Source of the DNA: an uncultured Dehalococcoidia bacterium
GTDB lineage: Bacteria > Chloroflexota > Dehalococcoidia > Lucifugimonadales > UBA3495
Length of the DNA: 64,000 nt
Assembly (NCBI GenBank): GCA_958296385.1
Contig: OY282494.1
Location: 2,207,537 to 2,271,536, forward strand
Direction: 5' to 3'
Shown here: positions 47,187 through 56,997 of the stretch, piece by piece
Position numbering within the stretch: the stretch's first letter is position 1
Layout of the letters: each line of letters begins with the position of its first letter
The notes under the pieces: model-generated
Seen by the model: the letters and a program-made list of their open reading frames with translations, nothing else
Databases searched by the model: none
Told to the model about the DNA's origin: nothing
Program-made: the position numbers and the translations under genes

Positions 47187-48779
47187 ATGCCCAAAGTACT
47201 GATTACCGATAACGTTGCCGCCGCCGGCATTGAGCTGCTCAAAGAGAACGTTCCTACCGACGTCCGGCGGGGGCTGGCGCCCGACGAGTTGATTGACGCC
47301 ATTGGCGATTACGATGCGCTGGTGGTGCGCAGCGAAACCAGGGTTACCGAGCCGGTGATTGAGGCCGGGCGCAACCTGAAAGTTGTCGCGCGGGCCGGTA
47401 TCGGCGTGGACAACATTGACCTGGACGCCGCGACCCGCGCCGGCATCGCGGTGGTCAACGCGCCCATCGGCAACACGGTGGCCGCCGCGGAGCATACGCT
47501 GGCGCTGATGCTGGCGCTGGCGCGCAACGTGCCGCAGGCTTACGCGTCCATGAAAGACGGGCAGTGGCAGCGCTCGGCTTTTATGGGCATTGAGGTGCGC
47601 AACAAGACGCTGGGCATCATCGGGCTGGGACGCGTCGGCTCGGAGGTGGCCCGGCGGGCCAGCAGTTTCGGGATGCGGCTGATTGCCTTTGACCCGTTCG
47701 TTGCGCCCGATTTCGCGGCGCGTCTGGGCGTAACGGTGATGTCGCTGGAGGAGCTGCTGCCCCAGGCGGATTTCATCACGCTGCACACGCCGCTGACGCC
47801 CGGCACCACCCGGCTAATCAGCAAGCCGCAGCTGGCGATGATGAAACCCGGCGCGCGTCTGGTCAACGTGGCCCGGGGTGAACTCATTGACGAGGCGGCG
47901 CTGCTGGAGGCGCTGGAGAACGAGCAGCTGGCGGGGGCGGCGCTGGACGTGTTCACCAACGAACCGCCGGGCGACTTGCCGCTGCTGCGGCATCCCCGGC
48001 TGCTGGCAACGCCGCATCTGGGCGCATCCACGCAGGAGGCGCAGCGGGAGGTGGCCATCGAGGCCGCCGAGCAGGTGCTGGCGGTGCTGAACGGCCAGCC
48101 GGCGCGCAACACGGTCAACGCGCCCTTTGTGCCGCCGGAGGTGCACGCCATCCTCGCGCCCTACGTGCCGGTGGCGTCAATGGTGGGGCGGCTGCTCACC
48201 GGAATGGCGCCGGACCCCCGCGCCAACCGGCAGTTCGTGGGCATCACGCTGCGTTATCAAGGCGAGATTGCCAGCCACAACACGGCCATCCTGAAAGCCG
48301 CCGCACTGGTGGGACTGCTGGGGCCGGTGAGCGGCGAGGCGGTCAACGTGATCAACGCGCCGGTGCTGGCGCAGCAGCGGGGCCTGCAAATCACCGAGCA
48401 AACCTCATCCGACAGCCGGGAGTACGCCAGCCTGATAACGGCCACGCTGCACACGACGGGCGACGACATCACGGTAGCCGGGACCTCGCTGCGCGACGAG
48501 CCGCACCTGGTGCGGGTGAACGACTACTGGATGGACGTTGCGCCGTCCACGCCCTACCTGCTGTTCGTGGACAACCAGGACAAGCCGGGCACCATCGGCG
48601 CAGTAGGCACGGTAGCCGGCCGCCGCAACATCAACATCAGCTTCATGGAAGTAGGCCGCATCACCCCCCGAGGCCAGGCAATGATGGTGCTGGGCGTAGA
48701 TGACCCGGTATCGGATGACGCCCTGGCCGAAATAAAAGCGCTGCCCCAAATTGACAACGCACGAGTGGTGGCGATGTGA
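47187..48779 (+). CDS. serA: D-3-phosphoglycerate dehydrogenase
   Basis: 530 residues from ATG 47187, preceded by GGAGG 11 bases upstream. First step of serine synthesis: 3-phosphoglycerate to 3-phosphohydroxypyruvate with [21 protein letters not shown] begins the substrate domain; [28 protein letters not shown] (NAD-binding 146-151), [26 protein letters not shown] and [14 protein letters not shown] (catalytic His) follow. From about residue 320 the intervening ASB domain, then a C-terminal ACT domain ([17 protein letters not shown]) that usually senses serine. The length fits the long bacterial type. Monocistronic here. Confidence 0.95.
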   Translation: MPKVLITDNVAAAGIELLKENVPTDVRRGLAPDELIDAIGDYDALVVRSETRVTEPVIEAGRNLKVVARAGIGVDNIDLDAATRAGIAVVNAPIGNTVAAAEHTLALMLALARNVPQAYASMKDGQWQRSAFMGIEVRNKTLGIIGLGRVGSEVARRASSFGMRLIAFDPFVAPDFAARLGVTVMSLEELLPQADFITLHTPLTPGTTRLISKPQLAMMKPGARLVNVARGELIDEAALLEALENEQLAGAALDVFTNEPPGDLPLLRHPRLLATPHLGASTQEAQREVAIEAAEQVLAVLNGQPARNTVNAPFVPPEVHAILAPYVPVASMVGRLLTGMAPDPRANRQFVGITLRYQGEIASHNTAILKAAALVGLLGPVSGEAVNVINAPVLAQQRGLQITEQTSSDSREYASLITATLHTTGDDITVAGTSLRDEPHLVRVNDYWMDVAPSTPYLLFVDNQDKPGTIGAVGTVAGRRNINISFMEVGRITPRGQAMMVLGVDDPVSDDALAEIKALPQIDNARVVAM

Positions 48780-48810
48780 TGTGACGCAACGCCGGCCGGG
48801 ATAGATGGGA

Positions 48811-48885
48811 TGGAGCGGAAGATGGGATTCGAACCCACGACCTTCTCCTTGGCAAGGAGACGCTCTACCACTGAGCCACTTCCGC
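48811..48885 (-). tRNA. tRNA-Gly (GCC), 3' CCA encoded
   Basis: On the minus strand GCGGAAG starts the acceptor stem and CTTCCGC closes it. The anticodon arm is CTCCT-TGCCAAG-type with loop TTGCCAA, anticodon GCC. The T arm has GGTTCGAATCC. The discriminator T is followed by an encoded CCA (48813-48811). Confidence 0.97.
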
Positions 48886-48962
48886 ACCGCTAATGACAAG
48901 TTAGCACATGGCCGGCGTTGTGTAAATAGTAGGGGCGCTTGGGATGAGCAATCATCTCGGCG

Positions 48963-51900
48963 TTACTCGTTCTCGCGCAGGGTTTCTGCGGGGCGTAGTC
49001 TGGCGGCTGTTGTGCCGGCCAGGGTTATGGCGGCGGCGGCGGCTATGGCCAGGCAGATGAACGTTGCCGCCAGCCAGGGGCCTTCGGCTACGAATATGAT
49101 GGGCGGCGTTACGGTGCGGCCGGCGGCGTTGCCGGCCAGTTCGCCCAGCGTCCAGCGGGCTAATCCCCAGCCGGCCAGTCCGCCTACTGTGATGCCCAGC
49201 GCGGTGATTATCAGCCGTTCCAGGGCCAGGCTGGCGTACCTTTGCCAGCGGGGGACGCCCAGGGCGGCGCTTACCGACATATCAATCCGCTGTTCCCGCA
49301 CCGCTACTGCGGCGTGGGCGCACAGAGCCAGCCCTACCGCCAGCGCCAGCGCCGCCAGGCCGATGCCGGTCAACGCGTCCCATGCTCCGCCGGCCAGCGG
49401 GTTGCGCGTGGCCACGTCCACCGCTGCGGCCCGGTCGCGCAGGAACGACAGCCGGTAGCCCACGTCCAGTATCTCGGCGGCAACGCGCTCCCGGTCGGCG
49501 TCCGGAGCGACGTCAAACCACCATTCGTCGGGCGCAATCGGCTGCGCGCCCGGCGCCTGCGCCAGCCAGGCCCGCAGCTCGTGCACCGAAACGACTACGA
49601 AAGAGCGGTTCTCGTCCAGCGTGGGAAAGTGGCTCACGGTGGCGGTGACGTGGGTAGGTACGATGTAGCCGTCCACGGTGATGCGTGCCGGCTGGCCGGC
49701 GGAGAACCCCGGCCCGGCGATGGACGGCAGGGGGAGCGGCCCCGGCGGTATCACGATACCCCGCGCGGAACGGCCCAGCGGTTCCTCCCAGCCCAGCGTC
49801 ATTCCGGCGGCGCCGGTGCGGGCGCCCGCGGCGGTGCGTTCCGCCCGGTCGGACACCGCCCCGGCCTGCGGTAGCGCCGTCCACGGCCCGATGTCCTCAA
49901 ACCCCTCAACTATCATGCCCTCCGGCGGCAGCGACGGCCCGTAGGCGGTGATGTCGTCCAGCGACAATCCCCCCGGCGGCGTCCGGGAGAAAGCCTCTCC
50001 GGACAGATGCACCGACACGATTCGCCAACGGGTTTCCTCTCCGCTGGCCGGCGTACTCTGTGGCACCTCTGCCTCCAGATATTGCCATTCCTCGGTTTCC
50101 TTGAACTGCGCCGCCAGCGTTCCCAATTCCAGATTCCGGTAAAAGCCCCGGTTGTTGCCCACCCTGACCCAAAGCCGGTAGGTGGGCAGCGGCACCGCCG
50201 AGCCGACCGTTCTGGTGTCGTCGCGCCGGGCCCAGATGCCCAGCCGCCGGACGCCATCGGGCAAGGCGACGCCGGCGGCGTCAGGCGTCAGCGTGCGGCG
50301 CAGCGGGGCCATCAGCGTATCCAGCGGGGCCGGCGCGCCATCGACGAATTCATCCCGCCACCAGGACGCGGCGGCGATGGTGAGCGGGTCAACTCCCAGC
50401 ACGTACCCCCGCTGCACCGGGCCGTCAATGAATCCTACCGGCTCCCGGATGATGGGCACTACGGCCTCCACGCCGTCAATGTCGTTCAGCGCCGCCACCC
50501 GCTGCGCCTCGGTGCGTCCGATGAAACTGGCGCCGCCCAGGGTGATGTCGCCGCCGATGCGATGGCTGGCCTGGTCAGCCTCGCTGCGGGCCAATGTCGT
50601 CTGGAACGACCCGGCGAATACTCCCAACGCCGCCGCCAGCGTAACCACTACGGTCAGCGACGCAAAGGGCAGCGGGTGTCGGGCCATCTGCCGCAGGGAC
50701 AGCGACACCCACGCCGGGGCGGTCAGCTGCGCCGCCCACGCCGTTAGCAGCAGCGCCCAGGGCAGCACGCGCAGCATGATGAACGCCAGGGCCAGCAGCC
50801 CCGCCGACGGCGCCAGCAGCAGCAGCGGGTCCAGCGCCGGCCCGCGCCCCGTCAGGTTGCCCTCCACGAACCCGCCCCGCTGCCGGATTTGCCACACCAG
50901 CACCGCCAACGCCACCACCACCAGCACGTCAATGTAGTACCGCTGCATCCAGGGCGTACCCGGCGGGCGGGCCCGGGCGCGCAGGAAATCCAGGATGCCC
51001 AGCCGGGCCAGATTGCCGCCGGCTATGGTCAAGACGGCCAGACTCAGCAGGCCGCCCACGGCGCCCATGGCGTACATCTGCCACGACAGCCCGATGGCGA
51101 TGGGCGTTGCGCCGACGCCGACGCGCTCCACCGGGTTGATGGTGTTCACCAGCAGGCCGGCGCCGATGGCCCAGGCCAGCAGGGGGCCGATGGCCGTTGC
51201 CGCCAGCACAATCAGCCCCTCGCCCACCGCCAGCAGCCCACCCACCTGGCTCACGCTGGCCCCCCGGCTCCGCAGCATTGACGACTCGGCGGCCCGCGCA
51301 CCGGCCAGCAGGCTCACCGCCAGCGCCAGAAAGTACAGGATGACTACTACCACCAGCGAGATGAACAGAATCAGCGGCGCGCGGGCCAGCGTCAGCTCGC
51401 GCTGGTAGGTTGCCAGCAGGCCGGTGCCCCGGCCGTTCTCCAGCCCGGTCAGCACGAAAGAACGGGGAAACCGGCTGTTGACGTCCGTTTCCAGCGCGGT
51501 CAGGTCGTCCCGCGCAGCTTGCACGGTGTCCGCCGTGATGATGTCCGGGTCGATGTAAAGGAACCAGCCGTAGTCGCCCACCAGCGTGGGAAACTTGTCC
51601 CCCACGCCCGCAAAGTACGCCGATTCGGTAACGTAGATGGGCGCCACCGGCCGCCCCTCCCAATCGCCTATGCTGAAATAATTGGACGCCCCCATCCAAT
51701 ACTCCGCGCGCGGGTCGGCGGCGTCAGCGATGCCAACTACGTCCAGCGCGATGTACTGCGCCGGGCGGTCGTCGTTGCCGGGAAATACCACCAGCCATCC
51801 CCGCTTGCCCACGCTCCAGCCCAGAATGCGGGCCGTGTTCACGCCCAGCACGCCCTCAATCAGCGGCTGCCCGTCAGCGTCGGCGCCAACGGTATCGCCG

Positions 51901-52346
51901 GGCCAGCGCCCCTCAATCAAACGGGCGTTATCGGTGAACCCGGTTACGAAAAAGGGGCGGCCTACCGGAACGTCGCTGATGCCGTAGGGACTGCCCTCTT
52001 GCGTGAGCGGCAGCGTGGGCAGCATCTTGGCGTAGCGGTGCGTGTGCCGCACCAGATAGCCCGTCCGCTCTGCGATGACCGCCTCGATGTCCTGCCGCAG
52101 TGCCGCGTAATCCGCCGGCCCCAGGGGCCGGTTGCGTACCACGATTTGCGTATTGATGACCGTCGGCGATGTGATTGCCAGCGCGTGGCGCAGCCCCGCC
52201 TCGGCCAGCGCCTGCGAGTACATCGCCCCCAGCGCCATTATGGTTACGGCGGCCAGCACGCCAAAGGCCGTAACCGCCAGCAGCCCCCACGCCGAGCGCA
52301 ACCGGCGGGGCAGCAGCCACAGCAGCAGTCCGATGCTCTGCGTCAT
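48963..52346 (-). CDS. FtsX-like ABC transporter permease (two FtsX domains)
   Basis: 1127 residues; ATG 52346 overlaps the upstream stop as ATGA, so a longer frame is rejected. Helix 1 (AWGLLAVTAFGVLAAVTIMAL) is followed by a large extracytoplasmic domain to about residue 340, helices with LILFISLVVVVILYFLALAV, a middle hydrophobic region, a second extracytoplasmic part, then IGLAALALAVGLALCAHAAV, LGVPRWQRYASLALERLIIT and the end ARLRPAETLRENE, which is the usual FtsX/MacB-type C-terminus. Such proteins export lipids, peptides or lipoproteins with an ATPase subunit. No ATPase gene is adjacent in the window. Confidence 0.85.
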   Translation of the reverse strand: MTQSIGLLLWLLPRRLRSAWGLLAVTAFGVLAAVTIMALGAMYSQALAEAGLRHALAITSPTVINTQIVVRNRPLGPADYAALRQDIEAVIAERTGYLVRHTHRYAKMLPTLPLTQEGSPYGISDVPVGRPFFVTGFTDNARLIEGRWPGDTVGADADGQPLIEGVLGVNTARILGWSVGKRGWLVVFPGNDDRPAQYIALDVVGIADAADPRAEYWMGASNYFSIGDWEGRPVAPIYVTESAYFAGVGDKFPTLVGDYGWFLYIDPDIITADTVQAARDDLTALETDVNSRFPRSFVLTGLENGRGTGLLATYQRELTLARAPLILFISLVVVVILYFLALAVSLLAGARAAESSMLRSRGASVSQVGGLLAVGEGLIVLAATAIGPLLAWAIGAGLLVNTINPVERVGVGATPIAIGLSWQMYAMGAVGGLLSLAVLTIAGGNLARLGILDFLRARARPPGTPWMQRYYIDVLVVVALAVLVWQIRQRGGFVEGNLTGRGPALDPLLLLAPSAGLLALAFIMLRVLPWALLLTAWAAQLTAPAWVSLSLRQMARHPLPFASLTVVVTLAAALGVFAGSFQTTLARSEADQASHRIGGDITLGGASFIGRTEAQRVAALNDIDGVEAVVPIIREPVGFIDGPVQRGYVLGVDPLTIAAASWWRDEFVDGAPAPLDTLMAPLRRTLTPDAAGVALPDGVRRLGIWARRDDTRTVGSAVPLPTYRLWVRVGNNRGFYRNLELGTLAAQFKETEEWQYLEAEVPQSTPASGEETRWRIVSVHLSGEAFSRTPPGGLSLDDITAYGPSLPPEGMIVEGFEDIGPWTALPQAGAVSDRAERTAAGARTGAAGMTLGWEEPLGRSARGIVIPPGPLPLPSIAGPGFSAGQPARITVDGYIVPTHVTATVSHFPTLDENRSFVVVSVHELRAWLAQAPGAQPIAPDEWWFDVAPDADRERVAAEILDVGYRLSFLRDRAAAVDVATRNPLAGGAWDALTGIGLAALALAVGLALCAHAAVAVREQRIDMSVSAALGVPRWQRYASLALERLIITALGITVGGLAGWGLARWTLGELAGNAAGRTVTPPIIFVAEGPWLAATFICLAIAAAAAITLAGTTAARLRPAETLRENE

Positions 52347-53470
52347 CCGACCCGTTCCGCTGCGATGCGCTCCCGCAGCCGGGGCAGCAGTTCGTCGGCG
52401 GCCCGATGACATTCCTCTACGTGAGGAAACCCGCTCAGGATGAACTCGTCGATGCCCAGCCGCCAGTAGTCCAGCAGCTCGTCGGCAACCTGCTCCGGCG
52501 TGCCCACCAGCGCGCTGCCGCAGTTGACCCGCACCTCCGACAGCCCATTCCACAGCCGCCGCCCCAACCGATGGTCAACCGCCTCCCGCGCCTGCGCCTG
52601 CTGCCCCACCATCGGCGTGCCGACGATAGCCGCCTGCCGCTGCGCCTTGACCTCCGGAGCCGCGTCGGCGATCAGACTGCGGGCGGCGTCCCAGGCATCC
52701 GATTCGTCATCCCGGATGACGAGATGAGTACGCAGGCCCAAAGACAGCGGACGCCCGGCGGCGGCGTACTGCTCCCGCAAGTCGGCGATGCGTTGCGCGG
52801 TATCCTCCGGCGGTTCAATCCAGCCCAGATGCACGTCGGCCTGCCGCGCCGACAGCCCAACGGCCCGTGGCGATGCGCCGCCCAGATAGAAACGGGGCGC
52901 GTCGCGGCCCGGCGCCGGCGCGCAGTAGGCCCCGTCCAGCCGGTAGAAATCGCCGGCATAGCTAACCGGCTGCGGCTGCTGCCAGAGCGCCCGGCACGCC
53001 TCGATGAACTCCTCAGCCCGCTCGTAGCGCGTAGCGTGGTCGCTAACCTCGCCCACCCGCTCAAAGTCGTTCTGGATACCGCCCGGCACAATGTTAACGT
53101 CCAGCCGCCCCCCGGAAATCTGATGCAAAGCAGCCGCCATCTGCGCGAACAGCCCCAGAGCAATAAACCCGGGCCGCACCGCCACCAGAAACCGTATCCG
53201 CGACGTAACGGCGGCCAGCGCGGTAGCCGTAGTCCAGGTCTCCGCCAGCGGAGCATCCTCGCCAAACAGCCCGTTGGCAAACCGGGTAGGAATCAGCATC
53301 GAGTAAAAGCCGCAAGATTCCGCAGTCTGCGCCACCTGCGTAAGGTAGTCAAAAGTAGGCGCCCGCTGCGCCCGCAGCGTCCCCGCCCGGTCGCCGTCGC
53401 CATCAATAGGAACAAACCAGTCAAACCGGGGCTCCGGGCGCTGCTGCTGCTGTCCATTGCGATTAGCCAT
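52343..53470 (-). CDS. SsuD-like alkanesulfonate/FMNH2-dependent monooxygenase
   Basis: 375 residues. RFDWFVPIDGDGDR, FYSMLIPTRFANGLFGEDAP, FLVAVRPGFIALGLFAQMAA and GGRLDVNIVPGGIQNDFERV match the SsuD group of luciferase-like monooxygenases that release sulfite from alkanesulfonates. DHATRYERAEEFIEACRAL follows, then FYLGGASPRAVGLSARQADV. The reductase partner is not seen. The stop overlaps the start of the FtsX-like permease, so the two are probably co-translated; a catabolic enzyme coupled to an FtsX permease is unusual. Confidence 0.88.
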   Translation of the reverse strand: MANRNGQQQQRPEPRFDWFVPIDGDGDRAGTLRAQRAPTFDYLTQVAQTAESCGFYSMLIPTRFANGLFGEDAPLAETWTTATALAAVTSRIRFLVAVRPGFIALGLFAQMAAALHQISGGRLDVNIVPGGIQNDFERVGEVSDHATRYERAEEFIEACRALWQQPQPVSYAGDFYRLDGAYCAPAPGRDAPRFYLGGASPRAVGLSARQADVHLGWIEPPEDTAQRIADLREQYAAAGRPLSLGLRTHLVIRDDESDAWDAARSLIADAAPEVKAQRQAAIVGTPMVGQQAQAREAVDHRLGRRLWNGLSEVRVNCGSALVGTPEQVADELLDYWRLGIDEFILSGFPHVEECHRAADELLPRLRERIAAERVG

Positions 53471-53569
53471 AATTCACCAGCCGGCGGTACATATCGGATA
53501 CGAGTTTGGAAAACGAAAACAACATCCTACAATCCGGCGGCAAGACGGTCAATCGCCCCCCGGTCACTC

Positions 53570-53800
53570 GGCAGCGTTCCGTTTTAGGTGTTTTGGTTGT
53601 AGGATGGGTGCAAATGCCGGCTTTGCCGTCAACGGGAGGGGTGTTGCTATTGGGATTGCTTTACGATGATGAAAACGGCGTGGCTCCGGGGGCGTTTGGA
53701 GGTTGGGAAAAGATGGCACGGTATGGACACCCCACAACCTGCTGGTACTGCTATAAAATCGGGGCCTCATAAACCAAACCACCTAAAACGAAACGCTACC
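53570..53800. mobile_element. Short inverted-repeat element (MITE-like), copy B
   Basis: 231 bases with terminal inverted repeats of 29 bp: GGCAGCGTTCCGTTTTAGGT at the left, and at the right the complement, GGTAGCGTTTCGTTTTAGGT. The left 98 bases match copy A (29608-29833). Inside, DDENGVAPGAFGGWEK is readable on the plus strand and matches the transposase relic at 25262-25600. So the element is a deletion derivative of that transposon family. No target duplication is clear. Outside the element, 53471-53569 and 53801-53907 show no gene. Confidence 0.78.
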
Positions 53801-53907
53801 ATGATGATTGATTAGGCTGACAGCATCCTCAAAACCCGTTACCATAGCAGCCAACGTTTCCCAACCGGCAACTATCCTGCAACTACCAGCAAGGAGGAAC
53901 CCCTTAG

Positions 53908-55092
53908 ATGATTACCAAGTTTGGCAGCCTTTGGGCCGGCAACGTCGATATGGACAACCTCGGCTACCAGGGCACGCCCGCTAACGACCGTTGGCTTTCC
54001 GACGAGGAGTTGGCTGGCGGCGCTATTGAAAAGGCCGAGCAGCTGGCCATCGCCATGGACCGTCTCGGCTACGACACTTTCTGGGGGGCGGAGCATCACT
54101 TCCAGCGCGAAGGCTACGAGTGCCTCCCCAACCTGCTCATGCTGTGGGTGCATCTGGCCCACCTCACCGAGAACCTGCGCTACGGCTGCGGCTTTAACAT
54201 CAACCCCATGTGGAACCCGCTGCGGCTGGCCGAGGACTACGCCACCGCCGACTGGCTTACCGATGGCCGCGTGCGCTTTGGCGTGGGCCGGGGCTACCAC
54301 ACCCGCGAAGTCGAGGTGTTCGGCGCCCCCATCATGGACCAGAACGCCAACCGCGAGCTCTTTGAGGAACAGGTGGAAGTCATCTGGAAAGCTTTCAACG
54401 AGCGCAGTTTCTCCCATCATGGCAAGCATTACGACATCCCGCCCCACGTGCCTTACCGGGGCTACGACCTGGAGGAGATTACGCTGGTGCCTCGCCCCAA
54501 GCACGAAGTGGAGTGGTGGCAGCCGGTGGTGTCGGCCAGCGACCGGGCCATCAACTTTATGGCCAAGTGGGGCATCAAGGGCATCATCGGCGGCGGCGCG
54601 GCCACCGGCGGCGCCAGCGACGACGTCATCCAGCGCTGGCAGGCCATCCACGCCGAACACGGCAAGGATTGGCAGCTGGGCGAGGGCCTCATCGTCGGCT
54701 ACTCCGTGCAGATTGCCAACTCCGAAAAAGAGGCCATGGACCAGGCCCGCCTCTGGATGGAGGAACGGGTCAAGATGTTCGGCCCGCTGGGCTTCATCGC
54801 CGGACTGAGCCAGGAACAGCTGAACGCCCTGAACGCCTTTGGCCGCCCGGTTCCCCAGGGCCTGAAAATGCCCACCATCGAGGAATCGGTAGCCGCCGGC
54901 CAGTATCTGGTTGGCCCGCCCGACCGCATCACCGAGCAGCTCATGGAAATCCAGGAACGCTACCCCGGCCTGGACGAAATCAACATCGGCGTAACCAACA
55001 TGGGTATGCCCACCAGCGCCTCGCTGGAACAGCTGGAATGGTTCGCCCAGGACGTAATGCCCCACTTCAACAAGTCCGGCGGGGACAACTAA
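53908..55092 (+). CDS. Luciferase-like (LLM class) flavin-dependent oxidoreductase, paralogue
   Basis: 394 residues; AAGGAGG precedes the ATG by 12 bases. TFWGAEHHFQREGYECLPNL, YGCGFNINPMWNPLRLAEDY, GRVRFGVGRGYHTREVEVFG and LFEEQVEVIWKAFNERSFSH align closely with the copy at 45720-46910. The difference is a Gly-rich insertion (GGGAATGGASDD) and the middle helices. Flavin-dependent monooxygenase of unknown substrate. A GC-rich hairpin follows. Confidence 0.88.
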   Translation: MITKFGSLWAGNVDMDNLGYQGTPANDRWLSDEELAGGAIEKAEQLAIAMDRLGYDTFWGAEHHFQREGYECLPNLLMLWVHLAHLTENLRYGCGFNINPMWNPLRLAEDYATADWLTDGRVRFGVGRGYHTREVEVFGAPIMDQNANRELFEEQVEVIWKAFNERSFSHHGKHYDIPPHVPYRGYDLEEITLVPRPKHEVEWWQPVVSASDRAINFMAKWGIKGIIGGGAATGGASDDVIQRWQAIHAEHGKDWQLGEGLIVGYSVQIANSEKEAMDQARLWMEERVKMFGPLGFIAGLSQEQLNALNAFGRPVPQGLKMPTIEESVAAGQYLVGPPDRITEQLMEIQERYPGLDEINIGVTNMGMPTSASLEQLEWFAQDVMPHFNKSGGDN

Positions 55093-55130
55093 CCGGCGCT
55101 AACCGGCAGCGCATACGGAGCATCCGGGCG

Positions 55131-55160
55131 GCGGGCCGGCGTTGGCAAGCGCCGGCCCGC
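55131..55160 (+). terminator. Hairpin terminator after the flavin monooxygenase
   Basis: An 11-bp stem GCGGGCCGGCG with CGCCGGCCCGC, 8-base loop, then CTTTGCG. It ends the transcript 68 bases after the stop. Confidence 0.6.
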
Positions 55161-55233
55161 CTTTGCGTAGCCGCCCGCTCTGCACCACCCGGCCGGCCTG
55201 AGTAACCCGATATAGCTGAGGAACCGTAATACC

Positions 55234-56997
55234 ATGGCAATAATGCTGCCGCCGGCCATACCGCCCGGCGCACCCGCCTCTGAGCGACGGGTGTTTGATA
55301 TGCTCCACGATGACCCGGCCACCGATGGCTGGGTGGTTATCCATTCGTCACTGTATCAGCCGGCTTCGGGCCGTCCCCGCGAAATTGACTTTCTGGCGCT
55401 GATTCCCAATTACGGGATGCTGTGCGTTGAAGTGAAAGGCGGCGGGTTCCGGGTAGAGCGCGGCCAATGGTACAGCCTCAGTTCTGATGAGCCGATGCAA
55501 GCCCCGGTCGATCAGGCTAGACAGGCGATGTTTGCCCTGCAAAATGCGCTGGAACGAAAATTTGGCCCTCAGTCCGACGCAGCCGGCATCCCCCTTGATT
55601 GCGCGGTGGTGTTCACCGATACCGACTGGCCGGAGCACATCCAACGCCCGCCGCACCTTGTAGTAGATAACGCCGACTTGCATTCCGGCCTTTCTCTGGG
55701 CCGCCGGTTGCAGGCGTTAGCGATGCGGATGCGTCCGGCTGCGGAATGGAGAACCAAGCGGGCGTCCCCGTTCACCGCGCCGGAAGTGGACGAAATGCGC
55801 CAATACCTGGCGCCGGATTTCACAATGGAACTGGTGATTGCCGTCGGCCCGCAGCTGGACGTTATCGAGGAGCAGCTGGTTCGTCTTACCGAGGAGCAGT
55901 ACGCGGCGTTAGACTTGGCCCGCGACAACGACCGCTGCCTGTTCAAGGGGGCCGCCGGTACGGGCAAGACCATGCTGGCCGTGGAGTGCGCCCGCCGCGC
56001 CGCCGCATCCGGCCAGCGCGTCGCCCTGCTCTGCTACAACCGCCTGCTGGGGCATTGGCTGTCGCAGCAAACTCCGCCGGCCGGCCGCATCGCCGCCGGC
56101 GCTTTCTGGCCGGACTTGCTCCGCCCGGTCATCGTCAGCAGCCCGGCCGGCCCGGATTTTGAGAACGCGGAGAACGACGTTATCAGCGAGCAGGAATTGT
56201 ACGAGCAGGTTTATCCCGAATACGCCCGCCGCGCGTTGGGGTACAGCGGCCCGCTTTTTGACACGCTGATTATGGATGAGGCGCAGGATTTGTGCCAGTC
56301 GCCCTATCTGGATATTATCGACTTGATGCTGGAGGGCGGTTTGAGCGGCGGCCGGTGGGCGATGTTCGGCGATTTTACCAATCAGGCAATTTATCTCAGC
56401 GACGCCGCCGACCCGGAGGGCAACTTGCTGCGCTATTGCGCCCATCCCGCCCGGCGCAGCCTCCTCGTCAACTGCCGCAACACCCCGCCAATTGCGCGGG
56501 ACACGGCGCGCATCATCCGCACCAGCGCGCCGGCCACCCGGCTTGCCCCCGTTGCTGGCCCCATGCCGGAGTATCACTACTGGGATGACGCCGCGCATCT
56601 GTCCGACTTGCTCGACGAGGAAATCCACCGCCTCATCGCTGAGGACGTCCGCGTTGGAGAAATCGTCGTGCTGTCCACCCGGCGCCTGGACAACAGCGGC
56701 CTCGACCAAAGCCGGACGTATGGTTCTTACCCCCTGCTAGACCACTCCCGGGGCCAGCGTCTGCCCGACGCCGGCGACGAATCCGACGCCGATGATGCAG
56801 CGGCGCACCTGAAATTCTGCACCGTCCAGTCATTCAAGGGTATGGAGAGCCACGTGGTTGTCCTGATTCTGGAGCGGCTGGACCGTGAAAACGACCTGCC
56901 TTACGCCTACGTGGGAATGAGCCGGGCGAAAGGCGCGCTGCGGGTGCTGGCCCAAGCCGGCTTGCGCCCCGAGCTGGAGGCGCTGCTTGACCACTGA
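55234..56997 (+). CDS. NERD-domain nuclease/superfamily 1 helicase-like protein
   Basis: 587 residues. The N-terminal NERD domain has Asp52 and E66-V-K68 (REIDFLALI ... CVEVKGG), the PD-(D/E)XK core. The helicase-like part starts near 225: QYAALDLARDNDR, Walker A GAAGTGKTM near 240, CYNRLLG, Walker B DEAQD near 350, GDFTNQAIY (motif III), NCRNTPPIA (motif IV), and TVQSFKGMESHVVVL then YVGMSRAK (motifs V-VI). This is the UvrD-like fold fused to a nuclease, as in proteins linked to repair or defence. The gene overlaps gpsA by 11 bases. Confidence 0.85.
   Translation: MAIMLPPAIPPGAPASERRVFDMLHDDPATDGWVVIHSSLYQPASGRPREIDFLALIPNYGMLCVEVKGGGFRVERGQWYSLSSDEPMQAPVDQARQAMFALQNALERKFGPQSDAAGIPLDCAVVFTDTDWPEHIQRPPHLVVDNADLHSGLSLGRRLQALAMRMRPAAEWRTKRASPFTAPEVDEMRQYLAPDFTMELVIAVGPQLDVIEEQLVRLTEEQYAALDLARDNDRCLFKGAAGTGKTMLAVECARRAAASGQRVALLCYNRLLGHWLSQQTPPAGRIAAGAFWPDLLRPVIVSSPAGPDFENAENDVISEQELYEQVYPEYARRALGYSGPLFDTLIMDEAQDLCQSPYLDIIDLMLEGGLSGGRWAMFGDFTNQAIYLSDAADPEGNLLRYCAHPARRSLLVNCRNTPPIARDTARIIRTSAPATRLAPVAGPMPEYHYWDDAAHLSDLLDEEIHRLIAEDVRVGEIVVLSTRRLDNSGLDQSRTYGSYPLLDHSRGQRLPDAGDESDADDAAAHLKFCTVQSFKGMESHVVVLILERLDRENDLPYAYVGMSRAKGALRVLAQAGLRPELEALLDH

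Noticed and set aside
53872-55065. Minus-strand frame of about 397 codons opposite the flavin monooxygenase
   Set aside because: The plus-strand gene has a ribosome site and family motifs; the antisense frame is a shadow of the same codons.
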